Assembly (NCBI GenBank): GCA_022566735.1
Contig: JADFIG010000007.1
Span: forward strand, 62,001 to 126,000
Origin: Pseudomonadota bacterium
GTDB taxonomy: Bacteria > Pseudomonadota > Gammaproteobacteria > Burkholderiales > Burkholderiaceae_C
Reading direction: 5' to 3'
DNA length: 64,000 bases
This document shows positions 40,512-50,412 of this stretch, one piece after another (the stretch's first letter is position 1; every line of letters starts with the position of its first letter). Made by a program: the position numbers and the translations under genes. The notes beneath the pieces are model-generated. The model saw only the letters and a list, made by a program, of their open reading frames with translations, was not told the origin of the DNA and searched no databases.

Positions 40512-42317
40512 ATGGCATTCACCGCACCCGTCAAGGACCAGCTGTTCTGCATGAAGGAACTGGCTGGCATCGACAAGATCGCCCAGATCCCCGGCTTCGA
40601 AGACGCCGGCTACGAAACCGCTCAGGCCGTGCTGGAAGAGTCGGCCAAGTTCAACGAGGGCGTGGTCGCCCCGCTGAACTGGTCGGGCGACCAGGACCAC
40701 GGCTCGTGGGACAACGGCGTCGTGCGCGCCTCCAAGGGCTTCAAGGAAGCCTACGCCGCGCTGGCCGAAGGTGGCTGGCAAGGCCTGGGTCAACCCGCCG
40801 AATACGGCGGCCAAGGCCTGCCCAAGACCATCGGTGCGGCCTGCGTCGAGCAGACCATGGCCGCGAACCTGAGCTTCTCGCTGTGCTCCATCCTGACCGG
40901 TGGCGCCATCGAGGCCCTGCTGACCGCAGGCAGCGACGAGCTCAAGACCCGCTACATCCCCAACATGGTGTCCGGCCAATGGACCGGCACCATGAACCTG
41001 ACCGAGCCGCAGGCTGGCTCCGACCTGGCCCTGGTGCGCTCCAAGGCCGTCAAGCAGGACGATGGCAGCTACCGCATCTCCGGCCAGAAGATCTTCATCA
41101 CCTACGGTGAGCACGACATGGTGGAGAACATCGTCCACCTGGTGCTGGCCCGCACGCCCGACGCGCCCGAAGGCGTCAAGGGCATCTCGCTGTTCGTGGT
41201 GCCCAAGTTCATGGTCAATGCCGACGGCTCGCTGGGCAAGCGCAACGACGTGTACTGCGCTTCCATCGAAGAAAAGCTGGGCATCAAGGCCTCGCCGACC
41301 GCCGTGCTGGTCTATGGCGATGACAAGGGCGAAGTCGGTCCGGGCGCCATCGGCTACCTGGTCGGCGAAGAGAACCGCGGCCTCGAGTACATGTTCATCA
41401 TGATGAACGCCGCCCGCTACGACGTGGGCCTGCAGGGCATCGCCGTGTCCGAGCGCGCCTACCAGCACGCCGTGGCCTACGCCCGCGACCGCGTGCAGTC
41501 GCGCCCGGTCGATGGCTCGCTGCCCGGCTCCGCGGCCATCATCCACCACCCGGATGTGAAGCGCATGCTGCTGACCATGCGCGCCCTCATCGAAGGCGAG
41601 CGCGCCATGGCCCTGGTCGGCGCTGCGGCCTACGACACCGCCCACCACCACCCCGATGCGGCCGTGGCCAAGCAGGCCCAGGCTTTCTACGAATTCCTGG
41701 TGCCGCTGATCAAGGGTTTCTCGACCGAGAACTCGGTGGAAGTGACCTCGCTGGGCGTGCAGGTGCACGGCGGCATGGGCTTCATCGAAGAAACCGGTGC
41801 GGCCCAGTACTACCGCGATGCGCGCATCCTGCCGATCTACGAAGGCACGACCGCCATCCAGGCCAACGACCTGGTCGGCCGCAAGACCTCGCGTGACGGC
41901 GGTGCCATGGCCAAGGCCGTGGCCGCCCAGATCGCCGAGACGGAAGGCCTGCTGAACGCCCGCAGCAGCGAAGCCGGCAAGAAGCTGGCCAGGCAGCTGA
42001 AGGCCGCCCGCGAGTCCTTCCTGCAGGTGGTGGACTTCGTGGTCGCCAACGTCAAGTCGAACCCGAACGCCGTCTTTGCCGGCTCGGTGCCCTACCTGAT
42101 GCTGGCGGGCAACCTGGTGGCAGGCTGGCAGATGGCCCGCGCCCTGATCGTGGCCGAAGACAAGCTGGCCGCCGGTGAAGACGCCGCCTTCATGACCGCC
42201 AAGATCGCCACGGCCCGTTTCTACGGCGACCACATCCTGGCGCGCATCGCTTCGCTGCGCGACACCATCCTGGAAGGCGGCGACAGCGTGTCGGCCATGC
42301 CGCTGGACGCTTTCTGA
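40512..42317 (+). CDS. Acyl-CoA dehydrogenase (long form, DmdC-like)
   Basis: A 601-residue FAD-dependent dehydrogenase of the long bacterial class that includes 3-methylmercaptopropionyl-CoA dehydrogenase (DmdC) and FadE-like enzymes. Signatures are [42 protein letters not shown] and [17 protein letters not shown], the last containing the catalytic-base region. A C-terminal extension (about 470-600) is typical of the class. Substrate (fatty acyl or MMPA-CoA) cannot be fixed. It probably hands electrons to the ETF encoded just upstream. ATG 40512 begins the conserved N-terminus. Confidence 0.93.
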   Translation: MAFTAPVKDQLFCMKELAGIDKIAQIPGFEDAGYETAQAVLEESAKFNEGVVAPLNWSGDQDHGSWDNGVVRASKGFKEAYAALAEGGWQGLGQPAEYGGQGLPKTIGAACVEQTMAANLSFSLCSILTGGAIEALLTAGSDELKTRYIPNMVSGQWTGTMNLTEPQAGSDLALVRSKAVKQDDGSYRISGQKIFITYGEHDMVENIVHLVLARTPDAPEGVKGISLFVVPKFMVNADGSLGKRNDVYCASIEEKLGIKASPTAVLVYGDDKGEVGPGAIGYLVGEENRGLEYMFIMMNAARYDVGLQGIAVSERAYQHAVAYARDRVQSRPVDGSLPGSAAIIHHPDVKRMLLTMRALIEGERAMALVGAAAYDTAHHHPDAAVAKQAQAFYEFLVPLIKGFSTENSVEVTSLGVQVHGGMGFIEETGAAQYYRDARILPIYEGTTAIQANDLVGRKTSRDGGAMAKAVAAQIAETEGLLNARSSEAGKKLARQLKAARESFLQVVDFVVANVKSNPNAVFAGSVPYLMLAGNLVAGWQMARALIVAEDKLAAGEDAAFMTAKIATARFYGDHILARIASLRDTILEGGDSVSAMPLDAF

Positions 42318-42374
42318 CCGCACCCCCGGACCTGATCGCCACGCCCTGATCTGTCAGGATGGCATCTGACCGCA

Positions 42375-42420
42375 AGGACACCTCTGGCTGGTTTGAACCG
42401 GCTGGGGTGTCCTTTTTCTT
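42375..42420 (+). terminator. Terminator after the acyl-CoA dehydrogenase
   Basis: AGGACACC (42375-42382) and GGTGTCCT (42406-42413), with an inner CTGGCTGG/CCGGCTGG-type pairing, followed by TTTTT. Confidence 0.85.
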
Positions 42421-42433
42421 TTGAGGAGACCCC

Positions 42434-43396
42434 ATGGCCCTGCCCGAAGTGCTCAAGCGCGTTCCTTTCCCCGTCATTGCCTCGCCGATGTTCATCATCA
42501 GCACGCCCAAGCTGGTGATCGCCCAGTGCAAGGCCGGCGTGGTCGGCTCCATGCCTGCGCTGAATGCCCGCCCGGCGGCCCAGCTCGACGAATGGCTGGC
42601 CGAGATCACCGAGTCGCTGGACGCCCACAACCGCGCGAACCCGGACCATCCGGCCGCGCCCTTCGCCATCAACCAGATCGTGCACAAGAGCAACGACCGG
42701 CTCGACCACGACCTGGAGATGTGCGTGAAGTACAAGGTGCCCGTCATCATCACCTCGCTGGGCGCGCGCGAGGATGTGAACCAGGCCGTGCACAGCTACG
42801 GCGGCGTGGTCATGCACGACATCATCAACAACAAGTTCGCGCGCAAGGCCATCGAGAAGGGCGCCGACGGCCTGATCGCCGTGGCGGCCGGCGCGGGTGG
42901 CCATGCGGGCACGACCAGTGCGTTCGCGCTGGTTCAGGAAATCCGCGAGTGGTTCGACGGCCCGCTGGCGCTGTCGGGCTCGATCGCGAACGGCCGCTCC
43001 ATCCTGGCGGCGCGCGCGCTGGGGGCGGATTTCGCCTACATCGGCTCGGCCTTCATCGCGACCGAAGAGGCCCGCGCGGTCGATGCCTACAAGCAGATGA
43101 TCGTGGACAGCAGCAGCGCCGACATCCTCTACTCCAGCAAGTTCACCGGCGTGCACGGCAACTACCTGCGCCCGTCCATCGTGAAGGCCGGCCTGGACCC
43201 CGACACCCTGGGCGACGGCGACCCGAGCCAGATGAGCTTTGGCAGCAAGGACGGCGGCGACGCCAAGGTCTGGAAGGACATCTGGGGCTGCGGCCAGGGC
43301 ATCGGTGCCATCAAGCAGGTCGTGCCCACGGCCGAGCTGGTGGCCCGCCTGAAGGCCGAGTACGCCGCCGCGCGCGAGCAGCTCTGCCGCGGTTGA
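42434..43396 (+). CDS. Nitronate monooxygenase-family FMN oxidoreductase
   Basis: A 320-residue TIM-barrel flavoprotein of the NMO/2-nitropropane dioxygenase family: FPVIASPMFIIST near the start, GADGLIAVAAGAGGHAGT (phosphate and catalytic region with the family His) and ALSGSIANGRSILAARALGADFAYIGSAF. Members oxidise nitronates or act as NADH:quinone reductases; which applies here is unknown. The position after etfBA and an acyl-CoA dehydrogenase is common in Burkholderiales. A GAGGAG ribosome site precedes ATG 42434. It converges with the histidine kinase gene. Confidence 0.9.
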   Translation: MALPEVLKRVPFPVIASPMFIISTPKLVIAQCKAGVVGSMPALNARPAAQLDEWLAEITESLDAHNRANPDHPAAPFAINQIVHKSNDRLDHDLEMCVKYKVPVIITSLGAREDVNQAVHSYGGVVMHDIINNKFARKAIEKGADGLIAVAAGAGGHAGTTSAFALVQEIREWFDGPLALSGSIANGRSILAARALGADFAYIGSAFIATEEARAVDAYKQMIVDSSSADILYSSKFTGVHGNYLRPSIVKAGLDPDTLGDGDPSQMSFGSKDGGDAKVWKDIWGCGQGIGAIKQVVPTAELVARLKAEYAAAREQLCRG

Positions 43397-43436
43397 ACTG
43401 GGTGTGAACGGCCTGTGACGGGCCGCGGATGGCGGC

Positions 43437-45242
43437 TCAGCGCAGACCGAGCTTGAAGGCGATCATGGCCCGCAGCTTGGTCGGCACCACGGGCTTGAGC
43501 AGCACGTGGAACTGGTGCTGGCGCGCCTCTTCCTCGTGCTGGGTCATGGTGCTGCCCGTGACCAGGATGGCCGGCAGGTCGGGGCCGAAGTGGCCGCGCA
43601 GGGCCTTGATGGCGTCGATGCCGGTGTGTTGCTCCGGCAGGCGGTAGTCGACCATGAGCAGGTCCGGGCGCGGCGAAGCCTGGGCGGCCTGGCGCTGGGC
43701 CCAGTCGGTCACGGCGGCCACCGAGTCGAAGGCGCTGACGGTGGCGCCCCAGCCCTTGAGCAGCACCTGCAGGCCTTCCATCACGGCGAGCTCGTCCTCC
43801 ACCACGACGATGTGGCGGCGGTCCAGGGTGACGCCCAGCGAGGGCTTGGGCGAGCTGCTGATGGGCTGCAGCCGCGGTGCGCGCCCCATGGGCAGCACCA
43901 AGGTGAACACGGTGCCGCGGCCCACGCGCGAACGCAGCGTCAGCGGTGCGCCCATCAGGTTGGCCAGGCGCTTGACGATGGCCAGACCCAGTCCCAGGCC
44001 CTTGCGGTGGTGGGGCTGCAGGGGGCGGTTGCTCTGCGTCTGGTAGAACTCCTCGAAGATGCGGCCCTGTTCCTTGTCGGCGATGCCGATGCCGGTGTCC
44101 CAGACCTGCAGGCAGAGTTGCTCACCGCGCTTGCGGCAGGACACCAGCACGCCGCCGTCTTCGGTGTAGCGGATGGCGTTGGAGACCAGGTTGCGCAGGA
44201 TGCGCTCGACCACCAGCGGGTCGGCATAACAGTGGTGCTGCTCGCCATGGAAGCTCAGCATCAGGCCTTTCTCGAAGGCGATGGGCTCGAAGTGCAGCTG
44301 GATGCGGGTGAACATGTCGCGCATGGCGAAGTGCTCGGGGTCGATGTCCACGCCGCCGGTGTCGATCTTGGTGATGTCGAGCAGCTCGCTGAACAGGCCC
44401 TCCAGGGCATCGACCGAGCTGTTGATGCTGTTGACCAGGTGGGCCACGCCGTCGTCCTTGCTGTGGTTGCGCAGGGCTTCGGCGAACAGGCCGAGGGCGT
44501 GCAGGGGCTGGCGCAGGTCGTGGCTGGCGGCGGCGAAGAACTGGGTCTTGGCGCGGTTGGCGGCCTCGGCGGCACGTTGGGCGGCTTCGGCCGCCTGCAT
44601 TTCGCCGTGCAGCTTGCGGGCGAGGTCCTGGGTGTGCATGCGCAGGCCGACCATCTCGCCGAACATGTTGCGGAAGGCCCGCCCCAGGGTGAGCACGCAC
44701 AGGCACATCAGGCCCCAGACGCCGGCCAGCTGCAGGCCTTGCGCGTCGTGGACGGCGGTGGTGACGATCATGGGCACGAAGTACATGGCCATGCAGCCGA
44801 TGAACAGCCGCGTCTGCGAGGCCATGTAGGGCACCGAGCCGATGGCGAAGGAGTAGACGGCCAGCATCAGCACCGTGCGCTCGAAGGTGCCGCCGTGGCG
44901 GTAGAGCAGCACGGGCACCACGCCCCACAGCGCCGCGCTGAGGATGGCGCCGATGCGCCAGCGGCGGTGCCAGGGCGCGGGGTCGACCCGGTCTTGCAGG
45001 ACGGCGCGTTCGTAGCCCAGCAGGTTGACGAAGCGCAGCGCCCACAGCACGGCGAAGCAGCCTGTCCAGGCCAGCAGGATGGCGCGTGGGGCGGCTTGCC
45101 AGAACACCATGGTCACGGCCAGCACGCCCAGGAACTGGCCGATGAGGCCGGCGCTGTGCTGGCGGTAGACCAGGCGGGTGGTGTCTTCGAGGAGGATGGC
45201 GTCGGAAGGCGCGGGCAGGGCGCGCTCGGTGGTGGCCTGCAT
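43437..45242 (-). CDS. Membrane hybrid histidine kinase with C-terminal receiver
   Basis: A 601-residue kinase. Residues about 30-190 hold six or so membrane helices and almost no periplasmic sensor domain. A coiled coil (205-235) leads to HisKA with His241 in AAASHDLRQPLHALG, then HATPase (DTGIGIADKEQGRIFEEF; GLGLGLAIVKRL), then a receiver with phosphoacceptor Asp532 in LLMVDYRLPEQ. HDLRQPLHAL is typical of kinases paired with LuxR-type regulators. The gene lies 10 nt after the LuxR-type gene and is its likely partner. The signal is unknown. Confidence 0.92.
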   Translation of the reverse strand: MQATTERALPAPSDAILLEDTTRLVYRQHSAGLIGQFLGVLAVTMVFWQAAPRAILLAWTGCFAVLWALRFVNLLGYERAVLQDRVDPAPWHRRWRIGAILSAALWGVVPVLLYRHGGTFERTVLMLAVYSFAIGSVPYMASQTRLFIGCMAMYFVPMIVTTAVHDAQGLQLAGVWGLMCLCVLTLGRAFRNMFGEMVGLRMHTQDLARKLHGEMQAAEAAQRAAEAANRAKTQFFAAASHDLRQPLHALGLFAEALRNHSKDDGVAHLVNSINSSVDALEGLFSELLDITKIDTGGVDIDPEHFAMRDMFTRIQLHFEPIAFEKGLMLSFHGEQHHCYADPLVVERILRNLVSNAIRYTEDGGVLVSCRKRGEQLCLQVWDTGIGIADKEQGRIFEEFYQTQSNRPLQPHHRKGLGLGLAIVKRLANLMGAPLTLRSRVGRGTVFTLVLPMGRAPRLQPISSSPKPSLGVTLDRRHIVVVEDELAVMEGLQVLLKGWGATVSAFDSVAAVTDWAQRQAAQASPRPDLLMVDYRLPEQHTGIDAIKALRGHFGPDLPAILVTGSTMTQHEEEARQHQFHVLLKPVVPTKLRAMIAFKLGLR

Positions 45243-45252
45243 GGGAGGCCCT

Positions 45253-46005
45253 TCAGCGGCGCTGGCCGCTCAGGGGGCTGCCATGCACACCGTCGTGCAA
45301 GGCGCTGCCCACGCTGGCGGCCTGTCGCTGCAGCATCTGGCTGACGGCGATCACGGCCTGGGTGCGCGAGCTCACGCCCAGGGAGCGCAACACGGCGGCC
45401 ACGTGGTCCTTGATGGTCTCCACCGACAGGCCCAGTTCGCGGGCGATGAGCTTGTTGGGCTGGCCCTTGAGCAGCAGGTGCAGCACCTCGGCCTGGCGGG
45501 ATGTCAGGCCGAGGTCGCGCAGCCTCGGCACGCTCTGGAAGTCGCTGGCCTGGGCCTCTTGCTGGACCTGGCGCAAGGCGGGCGAGTGGTTGAGCGTGGG
45601 CTGGAAGTCGGCGCCCATGCTCATGGGGGGCACGTAGACCCCGCCCGAGATGACCTGCTGCAGCGCGTCGAGCAGGGTGTCGTTGCTGGCGCGCTTGGGC
45701 ACGAAGCCCATGGCGCCCATGTCGATGGCGCGGATGACGTCGCTGGTGCGGTCGGAGGCCGAGACGACCACCACCGGCAGGGCCGGATAGCGGGTGCGCA
45801 GCTCGGCCAGCAGGTCGAAGCCGTCGGCATCCCCGAGTTGCAGGTCGAGCAGGACCAGGTCGTGGCTCAAGTCCTTGCGCAGGGTTTCGCGGGCGGCGCG
45901 GCCGCTGTCGGCGGTGGACACGCTGACGTGGTCTCCCAGGCTCTGGATCACGGACTGCAGCGCTGAGAGGATCAAGGGGTGATCGTCGATCAGCAATACC
46001 TTCAT
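45253..46005 (-). CDS. NarL/LuxR-family response regulator
   Basis: A 250-residue regulator. The receiver has Asp54 in LVLLDLQLGDADG and the acidic pocket IDDHP; the LuxR-type HTH is at about residues 165-225 (LTSRQAEVLHLLLKGQPNKLIARELGLSVETIKDHV). A 25-residue tail follows. It is the first gene of a two-gene operon with the hybrid kinase. The 166-nt gap upstream to the ureD stop holds no gene. Targets cannot be deduced. Confidence 0.93.
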   Translation of the reverse strand: MKVLLIDDHPLILSALQSVIQSLGDHVSVSTADSGRAARETLRKDLSHDLVLLDLQLGDADGFDLLAELRTRYPALPVVVVSASDRTSDVIRAIDMGAMGFVPKRASNDTLLDALQQVISGGVYVPPMSMGADFQPTLNHSPALRQVQQEAQASDFQSVPRLRDLGLTSRQAEVLHLLLKGQPNKLIARELGLSVETIKDHVAAVLRSLGVSSRTQAVIAVSQMLQRQAASVGSALHDGVHGSPLSGQRR

Positions 46006-46171
46006 GGTGGACTCCTGCTTTGGCCGGGAACCCCGCAGGCGCAGCTGCGCCCAGAGCCATCCCCGTCGTTTTATTGATTGATGCAGGATGATAGGGGGCT
46101 TCCCCTGGGCCTTCTGTGCGGCTGTCCGGATCTCCCCCCGTTTCCAGGGGAGGGGCTCAGGTGGGTGGTGC

Positions 46172-47050
46172 TCAGGTGCGCCAGACCCGCGGCGGACAGG
46201 CCGGCAGGCCCCAGGCCAGTTCGCGCCAGCACGCCCACACCGAGGTGAGCAGGGCCATGGCAGGCTCGACCCGGTGGGCCAGCACGCGCAGCACCACGAC
46301 CTGCTCGTGCGGGCTGGTGCTGCCGCTGTGGGCGGCCAGCGGGCTGTCGGCCTGGCGCTGGCGTGCGGCCTGCAACAGGGCGTCGCGGCGGTCGGCCTGG
46401 ATGGGCGCGCCGGCGGCCCACCACAGGGTGGCCATCACGCGGTGGCCGGCCCAGCCCAGCGGGCTGTCGAGCAGGGCGGTGTCGCGTGCCGCCACCGTGC
46501 CGCGTTCCAGCCAGGCGCCGGGCAGGTGGATCTCCTGGGTGAAGCGGCCGTGGGCGAACGCGGGGTCATCGAAGTGCTGGCCCGCGGCCGGCAGGCCCAG
46601 CGCCAGCACGTCCCAGCCCATCATCTCGGCGCCGGGCGCCAGGTCGAAGTGCATGCGGTTGCTGGCCACGCAGCCTCGGTAGGCCAGGGTTTCCAGTGGC
46701 AGCCATTCCAGCTGGGTGCCAGGCGCCAGCCGGGCGTGCAGGTTCTGCACGGCTTCGGCCCCCAGGCTTTTGTAGAAGCGGGTCGCGCCGGGTGTGGTGA
46801 TGAGCGCGTGGCTGCCGGCCTCCAGCGACACCTGCATGTCCAGCACATCGCCGCCGGCGATGCCGCCCGGGGGGTGCACCAGCACGTGGTGGCAGGTGCC
46901 CGGGTGCTCGGGGTAGAGGCGTTGCAGCACGCGCAGGGGGCCGTCGTGGCGGTCCAGCGAGGTGGTGCGTTCGCCGTCGCGGCAGTACGTCAGGTGCAGT
47001 TGGCCGTGCCAGGTCATGGGCCGAAGGAGGGGGGGAGGATGAAGCTCCAT
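46172..47050 (-). CDS. ureD: Urease accessory protein UreD (no urease genes adjacent)
   Basis: A 292-residue full-length UreD (UreH) homologue: DRHDGPLRVLQRLYPEHPG, HHVLVHPPGGIAGGD, TTPGATRFYKS and MGWDVLALGLPAAG are the family landmarks. UreD binds apo-urease and recruits UreF-UreG-UreE for nickel insertion. Normally ureA follows directly; here the next gene downstream is the LuxR-type regulator and no ureABCEFG lies in the window. The frame shows no disruption. The start is either ATG 47050 (used) or ATG 47017, which fits the usual family N-terminus (MTWHGQL). Upstream is the divergent DUF1415 gene. Confidence 0.9.
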   Translation of the reverse strand: MELHPPPLLRPMTWHGQLHLTYCRDGERTTSLDRHDGPLRVLQRLYPEHPGTCHHVLVHPPGGIAGGDVLDMQVSLEAGSHALITTPGATRFYKSLGAEAVQNLHARLAPGTQLEWLPLETLAYRGCVASNRMHFDLAPGAEMMGWDVLALGLPAAGQHFDDPAFAHGRFTQEIHLPGAWLERGTVAARDTALLDSPLGWAGHRVMATLWWAAGAPIQADRRDALLQAARQRQADSPLAAHSGSTSPHEQVVVLRVLAHRVEPAMALLTSVWACWRELAWGLPACPPRVWRT

Positions 47051-47098
47051 GTCCAGCAGCAAGGGCCGTGCCCAGGCGTTCGCGGCGACAATGGGCGC

Positions 47099-47641
47099 AT
47101 GAGTGATCAAGACACCATCATCGCCGATACCCGCCGCTGGATGGAGCGCGCGGTCATCGGTCTGAACCTGTGCCCGTTCGCCAAGGGCGTGCACGTCAAG
47201 CAGCAGATCCGCTGGCGCGTGTCGCCGGCCGGCACCCCCGAGGCCCTGCTCGACGACTTGGTGGCCGAGCTGAAGTTCCTGGCCGAAGCCGACCCCGAGC
47301 AGGTCGACACCACCTTGCTGATCCATCCCGGGGTGCTGCAGGATTTCCTGGACTTCAACGACTTCCTCGATCTGGCCGATGCCGCGCTGGAGGCGCTGGG
47401 GCTGGAGGGCGTCTTGCAGGTGGCCAGCTTCCACCCGGACTACCAGTTCGCCGATGCGGCCTCGGACGACATCGGCAACTTCACCAACCGCTCGCCCTAT
47501 CCGACGCTGCACCTCATCCGCGAGGCCAGCCTGGACAAGGCGGTGGAGGCATTCCCCGAGGCCGAGACGATCTACGAAACCAATATCGCCACGATGCAGA
47601 AGCTGGGCCACGAGGGCTGGCGCAAGCTCTGGGAGGACTGA
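47099..47641 (+). CDS. DUF1415 family protein
   Basis: A 180-residue cytoplasmic protein of the uncharacterised DUF1415 family. Signatures are RRWMERAVIGLNLCPFAKGV at the N-terminus and SFHPDYQFADAASDDIGNFTNRSPYPTLHLIRE in the C-terminal half. The conserved Cys in NLCPFA and the His in SFHPDYQF suggest a metal or redox role, but nothing is proven. The ATG at 47099 is favoured because conservation begins there. It diverges from ureD with a 48-nt gap. Confidence 0.88.
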   Translation: MSDQDTIIADTRRWMERAVIGLNLCPFAKGVHVKQQIRWRVSPAGTPEALLDDLVAELKFLAEADPEQVDTTLLIHPGVLQDFLDFNDFLDLADAALEALGLEGVLQVASFHPDYQFADAASDDIGNFTNRSPYPTLHLIREASLDKAVEAFPEAETIYETNIATMQKLGHEGWRKLWED

Positions 47642-47689
47642 GCTCTGGCCGCTCGCCGGCGTGCCTGGTGGCTCCGGTGGGCGCCTGCC

Positions 47690-48488
47690 TCAGCGAGGCA
47701 AGGCGCTGTCGTGCCAGCCGGACAGCAGGCGGTGTGACAGCGCGCTCAGCAGGCTGAACTGCGCCACCCCGGTCAGCGTGACGAGGGTGAGCGCGGCGAA
47801 CATGCGGGGGATGTCGAGCTGGTAGCCCGACTGCAGGATCTGGTAGGCCAGGCCGGTGGCCGTGCCGCCTGTGCCCGCCACGAACTCGGCCACGATGGCG
47901 CCGATCAAGGCCAGCCCTCCGGAGATGCGCCAGCCCGTGAGCACATAGGGCAGGGCGGAGGGCAGGCGCAGTCGCCACAGGGTCTGCCAGCGGCTGGCGC
48001 CCTGCAGCTCGAAGTAGGCGGCCAGCCCCGGCGAGACGCTGCGCAGGCCTTGCGTGGTGTTGGCGATGATGGGGAACAGCGCCACCAGCGTGGCGCACAG
48101 CACCAGCGAGGTGGTCGGGTCTTTCACCCAGATGATGATGAGGGGCGCGATGGCCACGATCGGCGTGACCTGCAGCAGCACGGCGTAAGGGAAGAAGGCC
48201 GCCTCGATCCAGCGGCTTTGCACGAAGGCGAAGGCCACGCCCATGCCCAGCAGCACGGCACAGGCGAAGGCCCACAGCGTGATCTTCACGGTCACCCACC
48301 AGGCGGCGCCCAGCAAGGCCCAGTCGCTGTGCAGGGTCTGGGCGATGCGCCAGGGCGAGGGCAGCAGGTAGGGCGGGATGCCGGCCAGCGTCACCCAGGC
48401 CTGCCAGGCACCGAGCAGCAGCGCGGCCACGCACAGGGGCAGCAGCCAGGGCAGGCGCAGCCACGGGGCTCGGGAGGTGTCGTGCGTG

Positions 48489-48496
<8 letters not shown>
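47690..48496 (-). CDS. ABC transporter permease, NitT/TauT (SsuC-like) type
   Basis: A 268-residue inner membrane permease with about six helices. The EAA-type cytoplasmic loop is ELQGASRWQTLWRLRLPSALPYVLTG, contacting the ATPase. The start ATG 48496 overlaps the end of the ATPase gene by 8 nt. It is the last gene of a minus-strand operon (binding protein, ATPase, permease). Substrates of this family include sulfonates, nitrate and thiamine pyrimidines. Confidence 0.92.
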
Positions 48497-49255
<759 letters not shown>

Positions 49256-49259
<4 letters not shown>

Positions 49260-50260
49260 GGCATCACCTTGAGGTCTTGCACGAAACGCGTCGTGTAGGT
49301 CTTCTTCACGTCCACCTTGGCCGCATCGAGCAGCTTGTGGGCCACCAGCATGTCGTGGGTTTTTTGCATGCGCTCGTCGGTGAGGGTGCCGATGCCCAGC
49401 CGGGTGGCATCCCCACCCAGCACCACGCCTTCGGACTTGAGCCTGGCGATCGCCTGGGCGATCACCTCGTCGCGCATGTTCGGGTTGTCTTTCTTGATCA
49501 GGGCGTTGGCGGGCGCGGGGTTGCCTTGCAGGTAGCTCTTCCAGCCCAGCGCCGAGGCCTTGACGAAGGCCGCGACCTGGCGGGGTTTGCGCTGCAGCGT
49601 GTCGGCCATGCAGACCACCGCGTTGGCGTAGGGCGGCCAGCCCAGGTCGGCCAGCAGGAAGACGCGCGGCTTGAACCCGGCGGCCTTTTCGATGCTGTAG
49701 GGCTCGGAGGCCAGGTAGCCTTGCTGGGCCAGGGAGGTGTCGGCCAGGAAGGGCTGGATGTTGAAGGTGTAGGGGCGCAGCTGGGCGTCGGTGAAACCGA
49801 AGCGGGATTTCAGCCAGGGCCAGTAGGTGACCTGGCCGACCTGGCCGACCAGGATGGTGTGGCCTTTGAGGTCTTCCATGCGCTGCACCTGAGGGTGGGC
49901 GATGATGACGGCCGGGTCCTTCTGGAAGAAGGCCGCCACGCTGACGGCCTGGATGCCTTGCTCCCAGGCCTTGAGGGTCTGGGTGTCGAAGCCCATGATG
50001 CAGTCGGCCTGGCCGGCGACCAGCAACTGCATCAGGTTGACCTGCGGGCCGCCCATCTTGAGGGTCACGTCCAGGCCCGCCCTGGCGTACAGCCCGGTGG
50101 CCTGGGCCTGGTAGTAGCCGCCGTGCTCGGCCTGGGCGTACCAGTCGGTCAGGAAGACGAATTTGTCGGCGGCCAGGGCAGCGGTCCACGGCAGGGCCAG
50201 GCCGAGGTTCAGGCACAGTCTCAGGCCGAGGCGGCGCAGGGATCTCGGGGCAGGGGGCAT
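49256..50260 (-). CDS. ABC transporter substrate-binding protein (NMT1/THI5-like)
   Basis: A 334-residue periplasmic protein with a signal peptide (cut near AALAAD, residue 31). The fold is the NMT1/THI5-like type: FLTDWYAQAEHGGYYQAQATGLYARAG, KMGGPQVNLMQLLVAGQADC and KDPAVIIAHP. Ligands in this family are thiamine or riboflavin precursors, nitrate, taurine or sulfonates. No thiamine or riboflavin gene or riboswitch is visible next to it. It is the first gene of the operon. Confidence 0.88.
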
Positions 50261-50294
50261 GCGGATCTCCGGAGGGGTTGGGCGCCATTGTCAC

Positions 50295-50345
50295 CTGATC
50301 GTCACTGGATCGCTGCCTGATCGCTGCCTGATCGCTGCCTGATCG
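50295..50345. repeat. Short tandem repeat (11-mer) upstream of the second psd
   Basis: About five units of CTGATCGCTGC: two perfect copies (50317-50327, 50328-50338), a 12-nt variant before them (50305-50316), and partial copies at both ends. It lies in the divergent gap between the ABC binding protein and psd, within 30 nt of the proposed psd -10 box. Confidence 0.85.
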
Positions 50346-50372
50346 GCGCCCGTCCATGAAGGCTGTGCAGCC

Positions 50373-50378
50373 TACAAT
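50373..50378 (+). promoter_or_regulatory. Possible -10 box of the second psd
   Basis: TACAAT lies 34 nt before the preferred GTG start. No good -35 is visible. If it is real, the ATG at 50356 cannot be the start codon. Confidence 0.35.
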
Positions 50379-50412
50379 CACGGCCTTTGTCCCGGCACCC
50401 CTGGAAGGCCTT

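Noticed and set aside
46172..47050. ureD as a pseudogene remnant
   Set aside because: The frame is full length with all family motifs and no stop or frameshift.
50356..50412. ATG 50356 as the start of the second psd
   Set aside because: It would place a TACAAT promoter-like box inside the gene and extends beyond the family N-terminus; GTG 50413 has a ribosome site.
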